Assembly: GCF_000934465.1 (NCBI RefSeq) | Contig: NZ_JXWY01000107.1 | Span: 1 to 64,000, forward strand | DNA length: 64,000 nt | From: Staphylococcus microti | GTDB lineage: Bacteria; Bacillota; Bacilli; Staphylococcales; Staphylococcaceae | Direction of reading: 5' to 3' | In this document: in pieces, positions 25,942 through 34,795 of the stretch | How positions within the stretch are numbered: the first letter of the stretch is position 1 | Layout of the letters: every line of letters starts with the position of its first letter | Notes under the pieces: generated by a model | What the model saw: only the letters and a program-made list of their open reading frames with translations | Told to the model about the DNA's origin: nothing | The model's database searches: none | Program-made: the position numbers and the translations under genes

Positions 25942-25978
25942 AAAAGGACTGCACCCGAGTTGGCTGACAGTCCTTTTA
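25942..25978 (-). terminator. Terminator of hmp
   Basis: AAAAGGACTG (25942-25951) pairs with CAGTCCTTTT (25968-25977). On the minus strand it lies just past the hmp stop codon and ends in a T run. Confidence 0.85.
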
Positions 25979-25987
25979 GTGTGTCTA

Positions 25988-27133
25988 TTAAACGGCAACG
26001 CTTAAACGTGGCACGAATGTTTCAAAGTGGATACGGTTTTCATCAACGCCTAATTGCGCTAATTCTTGAATCATTGATTGTAAGAATGGCGTACCACCAC
26101 AGATGTATACTTCTGTATCGTCTGCTAAGTAGTCTTTTAGTTCTGCGGCTTTTAAGTAACCTTCTTGGTCACGTAAATGTGTGTGTAATGTTGCGTCTTT
26201 TGCTTCAGCAGTGATTTTATCAAGTTCAGCTTTGAAAGCAATATCTTTCTCTGATGCCGCAACGTTGATAAATTTAACGTTTGAACCTGCTTGTGCTGCA
26301 TGACGGTACATAGATACTAAAGGTGTCACACCTACGCCTGAACCTAGGAATAATTGTGGTTTTTCTGGATTGTGTACTTGGAAACCACCTACTGGCGCTG
26401 ATAAGTTAATCATGTCGCCTGCTTTGAATTCATCGTGTAAAATTGTTGAAACTTCACCTTCGTGACCTTCGCTGACTTCACGACGCACACCGAATGTGAT
26501 GAAATCTTTGCCGCCATCAACGATTGAGTAGTGACGTTTTGCACGGTAAGGTAATTTTTCGCTTGATACGTCTACTGTAATATATTGACCAGGGACGAAT
26601 TGGCTTAAATCTTGTTCATCTGATACAACAGTGAATGCTTTGATGTTGTGTGTCACATCTTCAATTTTATCAATTTTGAATGGTTTAAAACCTTCCCAAG
26701 CCATGCCAGCATAAATATCTTTTTCAATAGAGATAAATGCATCTGCAATAACGCCGTAAGCTTTCGCCCAAGTTTTGATAATCGGATGATTTTCATCAAC
26801 GCCAACCACTTCTTGAATCGCTGCTAATAAGTTTTCACCAACGATAGGGTAGTGTTCTTCACGTACATCTAATGCACAGTGTTTATAACCAATTTCTTTG
26901 ACGATTGGTACGATTGGCGTAAAGTCTTCAATGTTCATTGCTGCTGCTAATACTGATTGCGCTAATGCAGTTGATTGAAAACCTTTCTTTTGGTTTGTTT
27001 GGTTAAACATATTACGTAATTCAGGGTGTTGACTGAACATTCTATTGTAAAATCGTGATGTGATTTCCGTACCTTTTTCTTTTAATACGGGAACTGTTTC
27101 TAAAATAATCCCTTTCTCTTCTTGTGTTAACAC
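25988..27133 (-). CDS. hmp: Hmp, flavohaemoglobin (NO dioxygenase)
   Basis: A 381-residue flavohaemoprotein that oxidises nitric oxide to nitrate with O2 and NAD(P)H. The globin domain (1-137) keeps Tyr29, Gln53 and the haem ligand His85 at the standard positions. The FAD domain (about 145-250) has RAKRHYSI and EGEVSTILHD, and the NAD domain has FLGSGVGVTPLVSM and CGGTPFLQSMI; it ends with ETFVPRLSV. The start is GTG 27133, 8 nt after AAGGAG; the in-frame GTG at 27142 overlaps the site. Upstream lies a perfect 8-bp inverted repeat (27176-27216), a possible operator. In S. aureus hmp is elsewhere, as I recall; here it sits near the qox genes, whose oxidase NO inhibits. Confidence 0.95.
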   Translation of the reverse strand: MLTQEEKGIILETVPVLKEKGTEITSRFYNRMFSQHPELRNMFNQTNQKKGFQSTALAQSVLAAAMNIEDFTPIVPIVKEIGYKHCALDVREEHYPIVGENLLAAIQEVVGVDENHPIIKTWAKAYGVIADAFISIEKDIYAGMAWEGFKPFKIDKIEDVTHNIKAFTVVSDEQDLSQFVPGQYITVDVSSEKLPYRAKRHYSIVDGGKDFITFGVRREVSEGHEGEVSTILHDEFKAGDMINLSAPVGGFQVHNPEKPQLFLGSGVGVTPLVSMYRHAAQAGSNVKFINVAASEKDIAFKAELDKITAEAKDATLHTHLRDQEGYLKAAELKDYLADDTEVYICGGTPFLQSMIQELAQLGVDENRIHFETFVPRLSVAV

Positions 27134-27175
27134 AACAATCACTCCTTAAAGGTATTTACTTTATATTATTCACGA

Positions 27176-27216
27176 AACTACCTTATATAGGAAATAAAAT
27201 GAACATTTAGGTAGTT
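27176..27216. promoter_or_regulatory. Possible operator in the hmp promoter
   Basis: AACTACCT (27176-27183) and AGGTAGTT (27209-27216) form a perfect 8-bp inverted repeat with a 25-nt AT-rich centre, 43-83 bp upstream of the hmp start. It is too far apart for a simple terminator and has no T run. The binding protein is unknown. Confidence 0.4.
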
Positions 27217-27337
27217 AGTGAGATAACAAGCGTTTACAAAAATTTTAAAAATTATAAGTCCATAGTAGGATTCCATCTTGCGCAAAAAAATGTATAATAG
27301 GTTGTGACAGTACATACAGAATGGAGGACCACACATA

Positions 27338-27667
27338 ATGAACAAATTACTTCAATCGTTATCAGCTATTGGTGTTTCAGCAACGCTCGTTACGCCAAAC
27401 CTCAGTGTGGAAGCAACATCCAATACAGTACCATCTATTAAAGGAATAGAAGATACTATCGTTGAAGTGGGCAAAACATACAACCCATTAGCTGGTGTTA
27501 CTGCATTTGACAAAGAAGACGGCGATTTGACTGACAAAATAAAGGTCAATGGTCATTTTGATACGTCTACAAAAGGTACATATCAACTAGAATATCAAGT
27601 CATGGACTCAGATGGTGCCATTGAAACATCTTCACGTGTCATCAAAGTGGTTGACGCACCGAGATAA
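27338..27667 (+). CDS. Small secreted protein with one Ig-like (DUF5011-type) domain
   Basis: A 109-residue protein. Residues 1-28 look like a short signal peptide (NKLLQSLSAIGVSATLVTP, cleavage near VEA). Residues about 32-107 form one Ig-like domain of the DUF5011/Cry22Aa type, recognised by VEVGKTYNPLAGVTAFDKEDGDLT and GTYQLEYQVMDSDG. There is no sortase signal or membrane anchor, so it is probably released or wall-associated. GGAGG sits 9-13 nt before the ATG. A single Ig module on its own is unusual; these domains are normally repeats in larger adhesins. Confidence 0.82.
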   Translation: MNKLLQSLSAIGVSATLVTPNLSVEATSNTVPSIKGIEDTIVEVGKTYNPLAGVTAFDKEDGDLTDKIKVNGHFDTSTKGTYQLEYQVMDSDGAIETSSRVIKVVDAPR

Positions 27668-27695
27668 CGCAAGTTCAAAAGGCTGACAAGTAGCG

Positions 27696-27734
27696 GACTG
27701 ATTGGTTAACCGCTTACATTGTTCAGTCTTTTTT
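27696..27734 (+). terminator. Terminator of the Ig-like gene
   Basis: GACTGA (27696-27701) pairs with TCAGTC (27723-27728) followed by six T. An alternative stem, AGCGG with CCGCT, overlaps it. Confidence 0.7.
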
Positions 27735-27858
27735 ATTTTGTTTTGTAATCTAGTATTAATTGTACAAATCAAAAAAGTATGGCACTACTAGTAAATTCCC
27801 TATATCTGCAATTAAAATCCCCTTGATTTATTGATAAGCATTTTCAATTAGCGCATTT

Positions 27859-27873
27859 TAGAAAGCGTTTCCA
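27859..27873. promoter_or_regulatory. CcpA (cre) site upstream of qoxA
   Basis: TAGAAAGCGTTTCCA matches the cre consensus WTGNAANCGNWNNCW at all but the second position. It lies about 165 bp upstream of the promoter, so it could act from a distance or affect another start site. Confidence 0.5.
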
Positions 27874-28035
27874 ATGCTTACTGCCGCTTGATTTCCGCCA
27901 AATTTTAGAGAAATGAATCTTTTTGAACTACTTCACAAAATGTACACATATTTTCCGAGGTGCCTTCATCCCAAGCCACGCCTAGAGTCTCAACATCTCT
28001 TTCAATTTTTATTTAGTAAAATCACAAAAACCCTC

Positions 28036-28063
28036 TTGTAAATATTACATATTATTTTAAAAT
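28036..28063 (+). promoter_or_regulatory. Candidate qoxABCD promoter
   Basis: TTGTAA (28036-28041), a 16-bp AT-rich spacer and TAAAAT (28058-28063) lie about 40 bp before the qoxA start. The inverted repeat TGTAAATATTACA overlaps the -35 box and could bind a redox or oxygen regulator. Confidence 0.5.
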
Positions 28064-28104
28064 TGATGTAAGCCCTACATTACTAGTATTAGGAGGTTAA
28101 AAAA

Positions 28105-29208
28105 GTGTCAAAATTAAAGTCTTTGCTTCTAACGTTTGGAACACTGTTTTTCTTAACAGGCTGTTCTAATATGGAAGTCTTAAACCCAAAAGGGCCACAA
28201 GCAAGTGAATTGAGATTTTTAATCATTTACTCAATTATCTTCATGGTTGGCATTGTTGCGGTTGTGTCGATCCTTTTTGCTGTTTTCACTTGGAAGTACC
28301 GTTATACGAAAACAACAGAATCAGGTAAGATGCACCACAACGCAATAATTGAAACAGTATGGTTTATCGTTCCTGTACTTATTTTAATTGCATTAATGAT
28401 TCCAACTGTTAAAACACTTTACGATTTTGAGGAGCCGCCGAAAGCTGAAGACGATCCAATCGTTATTTATGCAGTAAGTGGTGGTTACAAATGGTTCTTC
28501 GCATATCCAGATGAAAAAATTGAAACAGTGAACCATTTAACAATTCCTACAAATCGTCCAATTACGTTCAAGCTTCAAGCAATGGACGCAATGACAAGTT
28601 TCTGGATTCCACAACTTCATGGTCAAAAATATGCGATGACTGCAATGACAATGGAGTGGACTTTACAAGCAGACAAGGAAGGCACATATCGTGGACGTAA
28701 CTCAAACTTCAATGGTGAAGGATTCTCACGTCATACTTTCCAAGTACATGCTGTAAGTCAACAAGAGTACGATGCATGGGTGAAAAAAGCGCAATCTGAG
28801 AAAGTACTTGATCAAGATACTTTCGATAAACAACTTTTACCTATCACACAAAACGAAGAGTTAACATTCAGTGGTACGCACATGGCATTTGTTGACCCGG
28901 CAGCTGATCCGGAATACATTTTCCATGCATATAAACGTTTCAACTTTGTTCAAAAGGATATGAATTTCCATAAAGATCCAGCAGAGGGCGTTTTAAGCGA
29001 ACCAAATAAACCAGCACGTAAAGTGACGGTTACGAATGAAAACTATCCACGTCATGGTATGAAACCTGCTATCCTGAGAAATGATGAACCATATAACAAT
29101 GAGTTCAAGAAGGAAGAGAAACATACAATGGACGAAATGGAATCAATGCAAAAAGGTGCCAAAAATGCTGAGGCACATAAAGATCACAAAAGTGGAGGTG
29201 GACATTAA
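28105..29208 (+). CDS. qoxA: QoxA, menaquinol oxidase aa3 subunit II
   Basis: A 367-residue lipoprotein subunit of the aa3-type quinol oxidase. The signal sequence ends in the lipobox LTGC (Cys20). Two membrane helices follow (about 35-60 and 80-100), then a cupredoxin domain facing outside (about 120-290). The CuA cysteines of cytochrome oxidases are absent, as expected for a quinol oxidase. The C-terminal tail is charged and His-rich. GTG 28105 is the start, 8 nt after AGGAGG. Its stop overlaps the qoxB start (TAATG). Confidence 0.96.
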   Translation: MSKLKSLLLTFGTLFFLTGCSNMEVLNPKGPQASELRFLIIYSIIFMVGIVAVVSILFAVFTWKYRYTKTTESGKMHHNAIIETVWFIVPVLILIALMIPTVKTLYDFEEPPKAEDDPIVIYAVSGGYKWFFAYPDEKIETVNHLTIPTNRPITFKLQAMDAMTSFWIPQLHGQKYAMTAMTMEWTLQADKEGTYRGRNSNFNGEGFSRHTFQVHAVSQQEYDAWVKKAQSEKVLDQDTFDKQLLPITQNEELTFSGTHMAFVDPAADPEYIFHAYKRFNFVQKDMNFHKDPAEGVLSEPNKPARKVTVTNENYPRHGMKPAILRNDEPYNNEFKKEEKHTMDEMESMQKGAKNAEAHKDHKSGGGH

Positions 29209-31196
29209 TGATGAACTTTCCATGGGATGAGCTTCTAGTACAAGGTAACTGGATGATTACCGCTGCTCAAATCGCTGCACCGTTCTTAGTAATTGGTGTC
29301 ATTGCAGCAATTACGTACTTCAAGCTTTGGGGATACTTATACAAGGAATGGTTCATGTCAGTCGACCACAAGAAGATTGGTTTAATGTACCTAATCTGTG
29401 CCGTGTTAATGTTCGTACGTGGTGGTATTGATGCAATTCTATTACGTATCCAGTTAACAGTACCGGACAACCCATTCTTAGAATCAAATCACTATAACGA
29501 AATTTTCACAACGCACGGTGTAATCATGATCATCTTCATGGCGATGCCACTTGTGATTGGTTTAATGAACATTCTTATTCCATTACAAATTGGTGCACGT
29601 GACGTTGCTTTCCCAGTACTAAACAACATTAGTTTCTGGTTATTCGTAGCAGGTATGTTATTATTCAACCTTTCATTTATCATTGGTGGATCTCCTGCTG
29701 CAGGTTGGACAAACTACGCACCATTAGCTGGCGAGTTTAGTCCGGGACCTGGTGTAAACTACTACCTTATCGCAATCCAAATTGCAGGTCTTGGTACACT
29801 AGCGTCTGGTATCAACTTCTTTGTTACAATCATGAGATTGAAAACACCAAGTATGAAATTTATGCAAATGCCAATGTTTGTTGTAACAACATTCATTACA
29901 ATGTTAATTATCTTATTAGCATTCCCACCACTTACGGTAGCACTTGCATTAATGACTACTGATAGAATTTTCGACACTGCATTCTTTACAGTAGCTAACG
30001 GTGGTATGCCAATGCTTTGGGCAAACTTCTTCTGGGTATGGGGGCACCCTGAGGTTTACATTCTTGTATTGCCAGCATTCGGTATCTACTCAGAAATTAT
30101 TCCAACGTTTGCGCGTAAACGTCTATTCGGTCACCAAAGCATGGTATGGGCGACTGGCGGTATCGCATTCTTAAGTTTCTTAGTATGGGTTCACCATTTC
30201 TTCACTATGGGTAATGGTGCATTAGTTAACTCATTCTTCTCAATTAGTACAGCGTTAATCTCTGTACCAACAGGTGTGAAAATCTTTAACTGGTTATTCA
30301 CATTACACAAAGGTCGTATTACATTCGAATCACCAATGTTATTCTCACTTGCGTTCATTCCGAACTTCGTAATCGGTGGGGTAACAGGGGTTATGTTATC
30401 AATGGCGTCTGCGGACTATCAATACCACAACTCATATTTCCTAGTGGCACACTTCCACTACACAATCGTAGCCGGTGTTGTATTCGCATGTTTCGCTGCA
30501 ATGATTTTCTGGTATCCAAAAGCAATGGGATACAAATTATTTGAGAAACCGAACAAATGGTTCTTCTGGATCTTTATGATTGGTTTCAACGTAACGTTCT
30601 TACCACAATTCGTTCTTGGTCTTGATGGTATGCCACGTCGTTTATACACTTACATGCCAGAAGACGGTTGGTACTTATTGAACGTTATCTCAACAGTCGG
30701 TGCGGCTATGATGTCAATTGCTTTCCTTATCTTCGTAGGAAACATTGTATACAGCCATATTAAAGCACCACGTGAAGCAACTGGTGACAACTGGGGCGGT
30801 TTAGGTCGTGGCTTAGAATGGTCTACGGCATCTGCAATCCCACCTAAATACAACTTTGCGGTTACACCTGATTGGGATGATATCGACACATTTGTTGAAA
30901 TGAAACAACATGGTAGACATTATTTAGACAATCACAATTACAGTGACATTCATATGCCGAATAATACACACATCGGTTTCTGGATGGGTATCTTCTTCTT
31001 CATTGGAGGATTCTTCTTAGTATTTGAAACAATCCTTCCAGCGATTCTTTCATTGGTAGGTATCTGTGGATTAATGATCTGGAGAAGTTTCCAAGAAGAT
31101 TATGGTTACCACATTCCTGCTAGCGAAATTGCTGAAAACGAAGCACGCTTAAGAAAAGCACGTCAGGAAGAAAGGGAGGCTATGAGTCATGAGTAA
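29208..31196 (+). CDS. qoxB: QoxB, menaquinol oxidase subunit I
   Basis: A 662-residue haem-copper oxidase core with about 14-15 membrane helices. It reduces O2 to water and pumps protons. Visible active-site motifs are [13 protein letters not shown] (low-spin haem ligand), [19 protein letters not shown] (CuB histidine and its cross-linked tyrosine), WVHHFFTMG (two CuB histidines) and [15 protein letters not shown] (haem ligands). [15 protein letters not shown] is typical of quinol oxidases. It may start at ATG 29208 or 29211; GGAGGTGG lies upstream. It overlaps qoxA by 1 bp and qoxC by 8 bp. Confidence 0.97.
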   Translation: MMNFPWDELLVQGNWMITAAQIAAPFLVIGVIAAITYFKLWGYLYKEWFMSVDHKKIGLMYLICAVLMFVRGGIDAILLRIQLTVPDNPFLESNHYNEIFTTHGVIMIIFMAMPLVIGLMNILIPLQIGARDVAFPVLNNISFWLFVAGMLLFNLSFIIGGSPAAGWTNYAPLAGEFSPGPGVNYYLIAIQIAGLGTLASGINFFVTIMRLKTPSMKFMQMPMFVVTTFITMLIILLAFPPLTVALALMTTDRIFDTAFFTVANGGMPMLWANFFWVWGHPEVYILVLPAFGIYSEIIPTFARKRLFGHQSMVWATGGIAFLSFLVWVHHFFTMGNGALVNSFFSISTALISVPTGVKIFNWLFTLHKGRITFESPMLFSLAFIPNFVIGGVTGVMLSMASADYQYHNSYFLVAHFHYTIVAGVVFACFAAMIFWYPKAMGYKLFEKPNKWFFWIFMIGFNVTFLPQFVLGLDGMPRRLYTYMPEDGWYLLNVISTVGAAMMSIAFLIFVGNIVYSHIKAPREATGDNWGGLGRGLEWSTASAIPPKYNFAVTPDWDDIDTFVEMKQHGRHYLDNHNYSDIHMPNNTHIGFWMGIFFFIGGFFLVFETILPAILSLVGICGLMIWRSFQEDYGYHIPASEIAENEARLRKARQEEREAMSHE

Positions 31197-31797
31197 TAAT
31201 TCAATCACTACAATTGATTCACGTACGCATGAAGGAAATTTAAACAAGCTAGGTTTCTGGATCTTCCTTACAGCTGAATTTGCTCTTTTCGGTACGCTTT
31301 TCGCAACACTGTTAATCTTGCAACACGGTGGAAGCTACGGCGGTATGATGACAACAGAATTGTTCGAACTTCCGCTTGTATTAATTATGACATTCTTACT
31401 TTTAGCAAGTTCTTATACTTGTGGTATTGCGATTTACTACATGCGTCAAGAAAAGAAACAGTTACTTATGATCTGGATGGCAATCACAGTATTGTTAGGT
31501 ATCGGATTCGTTGGATTTGAGATTTTCGAGTTCGCACACTATGCGCATGAAGGTGCAAACCCAACAATCGGATCATACTGGTCAAGTTTCTTCATCTTAC
31601 TTGGAACACACGGTCTGCACGTATCTTTAGGTATTGTATGGATTACAGGCTTATTGATCCAAGTGGCAAAACGTGGATTGAATAAATACAATGCACCGAA
31701 GTTATTTATTTCAAGTTTATACTGGCACTTCCTAGATGTTGTATGGATCTTCATCTTCACTGCCGTATATATGATAGGGATGGTGTATAGCGGATGA
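31189..31797 (+). CDS. qoxC: QoxC, menaquinol oxidase subunit III
   Basis: A 202-residue membrane protein with five helices, of the cytochrome oxidase subunit III family. Typical segments are [16 protein letters not shown] at the start, FVGFEIFEF and [14 protein letters not shown]. It stabilises the core. The start codon lies inside the end of qoxB (8-bp overlap, with GGGAGG upstream) and its stop overlaps qoxD by 4 bp, so the genes are translationally coupled. Confidence 0.96.
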   Translation: MSNNSITTIDSRTHEGNLNKLGFWIFLTAEFALFGTLFATLLILQHGGSYGGMMTTELFELPLVLIMTFLLLASSYTCGIAIYYMRQEKKQLLMIWMAITVLLGIGFVGFEIFEFAHYAHEGANPTIGSYWSSFFILLGTHGLHVSLGIVWITGLLIQVAKRGLNKYNAPKLFISSLYWHFLDVVWIFIFTAVYMIGMVYSG

Positions 31798-32084
31798 GTA
31801 CTTTAGTAAAACATACAATAGGCTTTATCGCCTCAATTATATTAACGTTACTTGCAGTTTTCGTGACACTTTACACATCATTAACGTTAAATGCTAAAAT
31901 TACGATTATTTTCGGTTTTGCATTTATCCAAGCATTTTTACAACTCCTTATGTTCATGCACTTAACTGAAGGTAAAGATGGTCGATTACAACTTGCAAAA
32001 GTTACTTTCGCCATTATTATCACACTTGTTACAGTTATCGGTTCATACTGGGTTATGCAAGGTGCACACGGTCATCACCTCTAA
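31794..32084 (+). CDS. qoxD: QoxD, menaquinol oxidase subunit IV
   Basis: A 96-residue protein with three membrane helices (about 7-27, 35-56, 68-90), of the short subunit IV family (CyoD/QoxD). The [12 protein letters not shown] segment is typical. It starts within qoxC (ATGA overlap) and ends the operon before two consecutive terminators. Confidence 0.95.
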   Translation: MSTLVKHTIGFIASIILTLLAVFVTLYTSLTLNAKITIIFGFAFIQAFLQLLMFMHLTEGKDGRLQLAKVTFAIIITLVTVIGSYWVMQGAHGHHL

Positions 32085-32100
32085 GGTGGTACCGAATAAG

Positions 32101-32139
32101 AAAAAGCACATACGCCAAATGCGGCGTATGTGCTTTTTT
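32101..32139. terminator. Strong terminator of qoxABCD
   Basis: AAAAAGCACATACGCC (32101-32116) pairs with GGCGTATGTGCTTTTT around a short AAATGC loop, followed by T. The A run on the left may also stop minus-strand transcription. Confidence 0.93.
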
Positions 32140-32157
32140 AGATTCTCAACCTTTGTG

Positions 32158-32190
32158 GTGGGATGTATATATACCGTCTCACTTTTTTTA
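32158..32190 (+). terminator. Second, tandem terminator after qoxD
   Basis: GTGGGA (32158-32163) pairs with TCTCAC (32177-32182) with one G-U pair, followed by seven T. It is the weaker of two consecutive stops and belongs to the same look-alike hairpin group. Confidence 0.65.
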
Positions 32191-32214
32191 TAGTTTTTAG
32201 GTTGTTTCAAGTGC

Positions 32215-32694
32215 TTATTCAATTTCTTCTTTGTTAGTATCATAAGCTTTTGAATATGTTCTTTGAATGACTTGTCCACTACCTACTTTCTTTGTTTTAG
32301 CTTTATTACTATAAAATGTAATACTATGTTTCCATTCAGGTCCAACCGGTGTTCTTCTTTCGTATATCGTGTCAGTGTAATATAAAACTTTATCTGTACC
32401 TAAAAAACCATTTGAAAATGTCGATAAGCCACCGACAGCAGCAGTTCCTAGATAACTACCACCTAATCCTTTAGCAACAAGCGCAATCAATGCATTTGTA
32501 GACATTTTCCATGCTAAATTTCGTCCTTTTGTATTTCCACTTGTAGTTGTTAGATATTTCCAACTACTCGCTGCTTTGGCTTGGCTGTGTGTGTGATGTG
32601 AAAAGGTATTACCAGGAATCAATGGTAAAATAAGACCGTATGTGAGCACTGCTACAATAGATAAAATAGAAACCTTAGCTCGAATTCTTTTCAT
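32215..32694 (-). CDS. Unknown secreted small protein, Gly-rich core
   Basis: I do not recognise this 159-residue protein. It begins with a basic stretch (MKRIRAK) and a hydrophobic signal peptide (about residues 8-27); cleavage may fall near residue 40 (QAKA-AS). The middle (about 65-105) is a Gly/Ala-rich hydrophobic patch, ALVAKGLGGSYLGTAAVGG, that could insert in membranes. The C-terminal third is polar and basic (SITFYSNKAKTKKVGSG). The ATG at 32694 is chosen because the upstream in-frame ATG has no ribosome site, while AATGGAGTG lies close by. It is divergent from a small membrane protein 98 bp away, a layout seen for bacteriocin/immunity pairs, though no such family is evident. Confidence 0.6.
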   Translation of the reverse strand: MKRIRAKVSILSIVAVLTYGLILPLIPGNTFSHHTHSQAKAASSWKYLTTTSGNTKGRNLAWKMSTNALIALVAKGLGGSYLGTAAVGGLSTFSNGFLGTDKVLYYTDTIYERRTPVGPEWKHSITFYSNKAKTKKVGSGQVIQRTYSKAYDTNKEEIE

Positions 32695-32792
32695 AAAAAT
32701 CACTCCATTTAGATAAAAATGCAAATCAAATTTGCATATATATATATAATAAGTTATAAAATGGATAAGAGAGACATTGGAGTGTGAAAAGT

Positions 32793-33014
32793 GTGAAAAT
32801 GAGAAGAATAAGTTTTTTTGGTGTGCTTATATTTTTAATTGTTATGTTGTTTAATTACATGTATCAATCTGTATGGCTCTACCATATTGGTTTGTCTATC
32901 TTCCTAATCTTTGCAATTTATGATGTCATAAAATATGGTTCTTATAATGAGAAAGTTTGGTTAGGCGTTTGTATTCCTGTGCTTATTTTGATTGAGTTTT
33001 TTATCTATTTATAA
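32793..33014 (+). CDS. Unknown small membrane protein
   Basis: About 73 residues with two or three membrane helices (VLIFLIVMLFNYMY, YHIGLSIFLIFAIYDVI and VCIPVLILIEFFIY). The KYGSYNEKVW loop between the last two looks cytosolic or external. No family is recognised. GTG 32793 is preferred, about 10 nt after TTGGAG; ATG 32799 is also possible. It is divergent from the unknown secreted protein, so a protective or export role for that protein is conceivable but unproven. Confidence 0.55.
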   Translation: MKMRRISFFGVLIFLIVMLFNYMYQSVWLYHIGLSIFLIFAIYDVIKYGSYNEKVWLGVCIPVLILIEFFIYL

Positions 33015-33194
33015 GGCTTATTTCATATTAAGTGTACTGATGATAATGTGCTCATCCTAGATAAAAATCGCATATATATCTTTTGATATTAACTTGCTCT
33101 AGGAACGGTCAGTATAACGAGAGGTTTTGAACAAAATGAGCTACCTGTCCTGCTATATCATATCTAAACCTTAATGCTTACCTTTTTTAGCCAT
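33015..33194. other. Intergenic stretch, nothing recognised
   Basis: No open frame with a ribosome site, RNA or repeat is evident between the small membrane protein and the folD terminator. Confidence 0.4.
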
Positions 33195-33229
33195 AAAAAG
33201 CGTGCAATCAATGAAGATCGCACGCTTTA
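33195..33229. terminator. Terminator of folD
   Basis: AAAGCGTGC (33197-33205) pairs with GCACGCTTT (33220-33228). It is preceded by an A run, so on the minus strand it ends folD with a T run; it may work in both directions. Confidence 0.85.
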
Positions 33230-33244
33230 TTTATAACACAAATC

Positions 33245-34102
33245 TTATTCTAAACCACGACGCATTTTTTCAGCGATTAATGTGTTGTTTAATACCATTG
33301 TAATCGTCATTGGTCCAACGCCACCCGGAACAGGTGTAATCGCACCAGCAATTTCTTTGACCGCTTCATAGTCAACATCGCCTTTTAATTTGCCGTTTTC
33401 ATCTGGTGTATTCCCAACGTCGATAACAACGGCGCCTTCTTTGACATCGTCTTTTGTAACCATTCCTGGACGTCCAACAGCACTGACAATGACATCTGCA
33501 TGAATAAGGTGATCATGAATGTTTTGACTGCGTGAATGTAACACTGTCACTGTCGCATTTTGTTGTGTAAGTAATTTTGCAACAGGTTGACCGACAATAT
33601 GACTACGTCCGATAACAACCGCATTTTTTCCTTCTAAATCAATCTCTGCGTGTTTTAATAATTCCATAACGCCCAATGGTGTACAAGGAATGAGTTTTGC
33701 TTCATCTAAATACAAACGGCCGATATTAATCGGATGGAACCCATCAACATCTTTTGCAGGATCGATGGCATCTAATACTTTTTGTTCGTCTACTTGTTTT
33801 GGTAGTGGTACTTGCACTAAAATACCGCTCACGCTTTCGTCGTTATTTAAGCGGTCTAACTCTTTCAATACGTCTTCTTCTGATGTGGATTCATCTAAAT
33901 GGATGACTTCTGAAATCATACCAATTTTTTCAGCTGCTTTTTTCTTAGAACGTACATAGCTTTGACTTGCACCGTCATTTCCAACTAAAATCACGGATAA
34001 TTTCGGTGTAAACCCTTGTTGTTTTAATGCTTCGACTTCATCTTGTAAACCTTGACGATAATCTTTTGCAATTTGCTTTCCATCTAAAATTTTTGCACTC
34101 AT
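33245..34102 (-). CDS. folD: FolD, methylenetetrahydrofolate dehydrogenase/cyclohydrolase
   Basis: A 285-residue bifunctional enzyme that interconverts 5,10-methylene-, methenyl- and 10-formyl-tetrahydrofolate. The catalytic lysine region is [15 protein letters not shown] (about residues 50-64); [11 protein letters not shown], the Rossmann segment [17 protein letters not shown] and [11 protein letters not shown] are diagnostic. Its product 10-formyl-THF is used twice in the purine pathway encoded just downstream on the other strand (PurN and PurH). The two units share a divergent control region with PurR-like boxes. AGAGGGGGC is the ribosome site. Confidence 0.95.
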   Translation of the reverse strand: MSAKILDGKQIAKDYRQGLQDEVEALKQQGFTPKLSVILVGNDGASQSYVRSKKKAAEKIGMISEVIHLDESTSEEDVLKELDRLNNDESVSGILVQVPLPKQVDEQKVLDAIDPAKDVDGFHPINIGRLYLDEAKLIPCTPLGVMELLKHAEIDLEGKNAVVIGRSHIVGQPVAKLLTQQNATVTVLHSRSQNIHDHLIHADVIVSAVGRPGMVTKDDVKEGAVVIDVGNTPDENGKLKGDVDYEAVKEIAGAITPVPGGVGPMTITMVLNNTLIAEKMRRGLE

Positions 34103-34121
34103 GAAAAAAAGCCCCCTCTTA

Positions 34122-34221
34122 AATAATTCGAACTTTACACTAGTATTATAACGTTTTTACGTTGAATAAACGAACGAAATACGAAATATATACGTAAATT
34201 TATTGTTAAAGTTCGATTTTT
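34122..34221. promoter_or_regulatory. PurR-box-like repeats in the folD/purE region
   Basis: TCGAACTTTA (34128-34137) and its exact inverted copy TAAAGTTCGA (34207-34216) resemble PurR boxes (AWWWCCGAACWWT). A third partial copy, AATAAACGAACGAAAT, lies at 34165-34180. PurR of Bacilli represses pur and folD genes through paired inverted boxes. The spacing here is wider than usual, so this is tentative. Confidence 0.45.
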
Positions 34222-34224
34222 GCA

Positions 34225-34253
34225 TTGAAAAAAGCATGTACTATTGTTATGCT
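34225..34253 (+). promoter_or_regulatory. Promoter of the purine operon
   Basis: TTGAAA (34225-34230), a 17-bp spacer and TATGCT (34248-34253) lie about 60 bp before purE. The last PurR-like box ends 9 bp upstream, which suits repression. Confidence 0.6.
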
Positions 34254-34312
34254 ATATCTGTAATATACAACTAATAGTATTCAAATTTCAAATTTTTGAA
34301 AGGGTGTTCATA

Positions 34313-34795
34313 TTGAAAGTAGCTGTCATAATGGGAAGTTCTTCAGATTGGAACATCATGAAAGAAGCATGTGACATGTTAGACGCTTTTGAGATTCCGT
34401 ACGATAAACAGGTTGTTTCAGCACATCGTACGCCACACATGATGGTTGAATTTGCAACGAATGCACGTGACAACGGATATGCCGCAATTATTGCAGGTGC
34501 AGGTGGTGCGGCGCATTTACCTGGAATGGTTGCTTCTATGACGACATTGCCGGTAATTGGCGTACCGATTGAGTCTAAAAGTTTAAAAGGGCTTGATTCA
34601 TTGTTATCTATCGTTCAAATGCCGGGTGGTATTCCAGTAGCAACAACAGCGATTGGCAAAGCAGGTGCAAAAAATGCGGGTATTTTAGCAACGCGCATGA
34701 TTGGTATGACGGATGAGGCAGTCCAACAGAAATTGGAAGCTTATGAAGCATCACTTGTTGAGAAAGTAGAGGCGATGCAAAATGACCTACAATAA
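34313..34795 (+). CDS. purE: PurE, N5-CAIR mutase
   Basis: A 160-residue enzyme that moves the carboxyl group of N5-CAIR to give CAIR. Motifs: AVIMGSSSDW at the N-terminus, VVSAHRTPHMM and AGAGGAAHLPGMVAS. The start is TTG 34313, 9-10 nt after AAAGGGTG; no in-frame ATG upstream has a site. It opens the eleven-gene purine operon and overlaps purK by 14 bp. Confidence 0.95.
   Translation: MKVAVIMGSSSDWNIMKEACDMLDAFEIPYDKQVVSAHRTPHMMVEFATNARDNGYAAIIAGAGGAAHLPGMVASMTTLPVIGVPIESKSLKGLDSLLSIVQMPGGIPVATTAIGKAGAKNAGILATRMIGMTDEAVQQKLEAYEASLVEKVEAMQNDLQ

Larger units (their letters stand above)
27735..28104 (+). promoter_or_regulatory. qox upstream regulatory region
   Basis: A gap of 370 bases with no gene. 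It holds a catabolite-control site (27859-27873), a promoter (28036-28063) and two small inverted repeats: TGTAA/TTACA overlapping the -35 box, and ATGTA/TACAT at 28066-28080 just past the -10 box. AGGAGG at 28091-28096 is the qoxA ribosome site. Confidence 0.6.
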
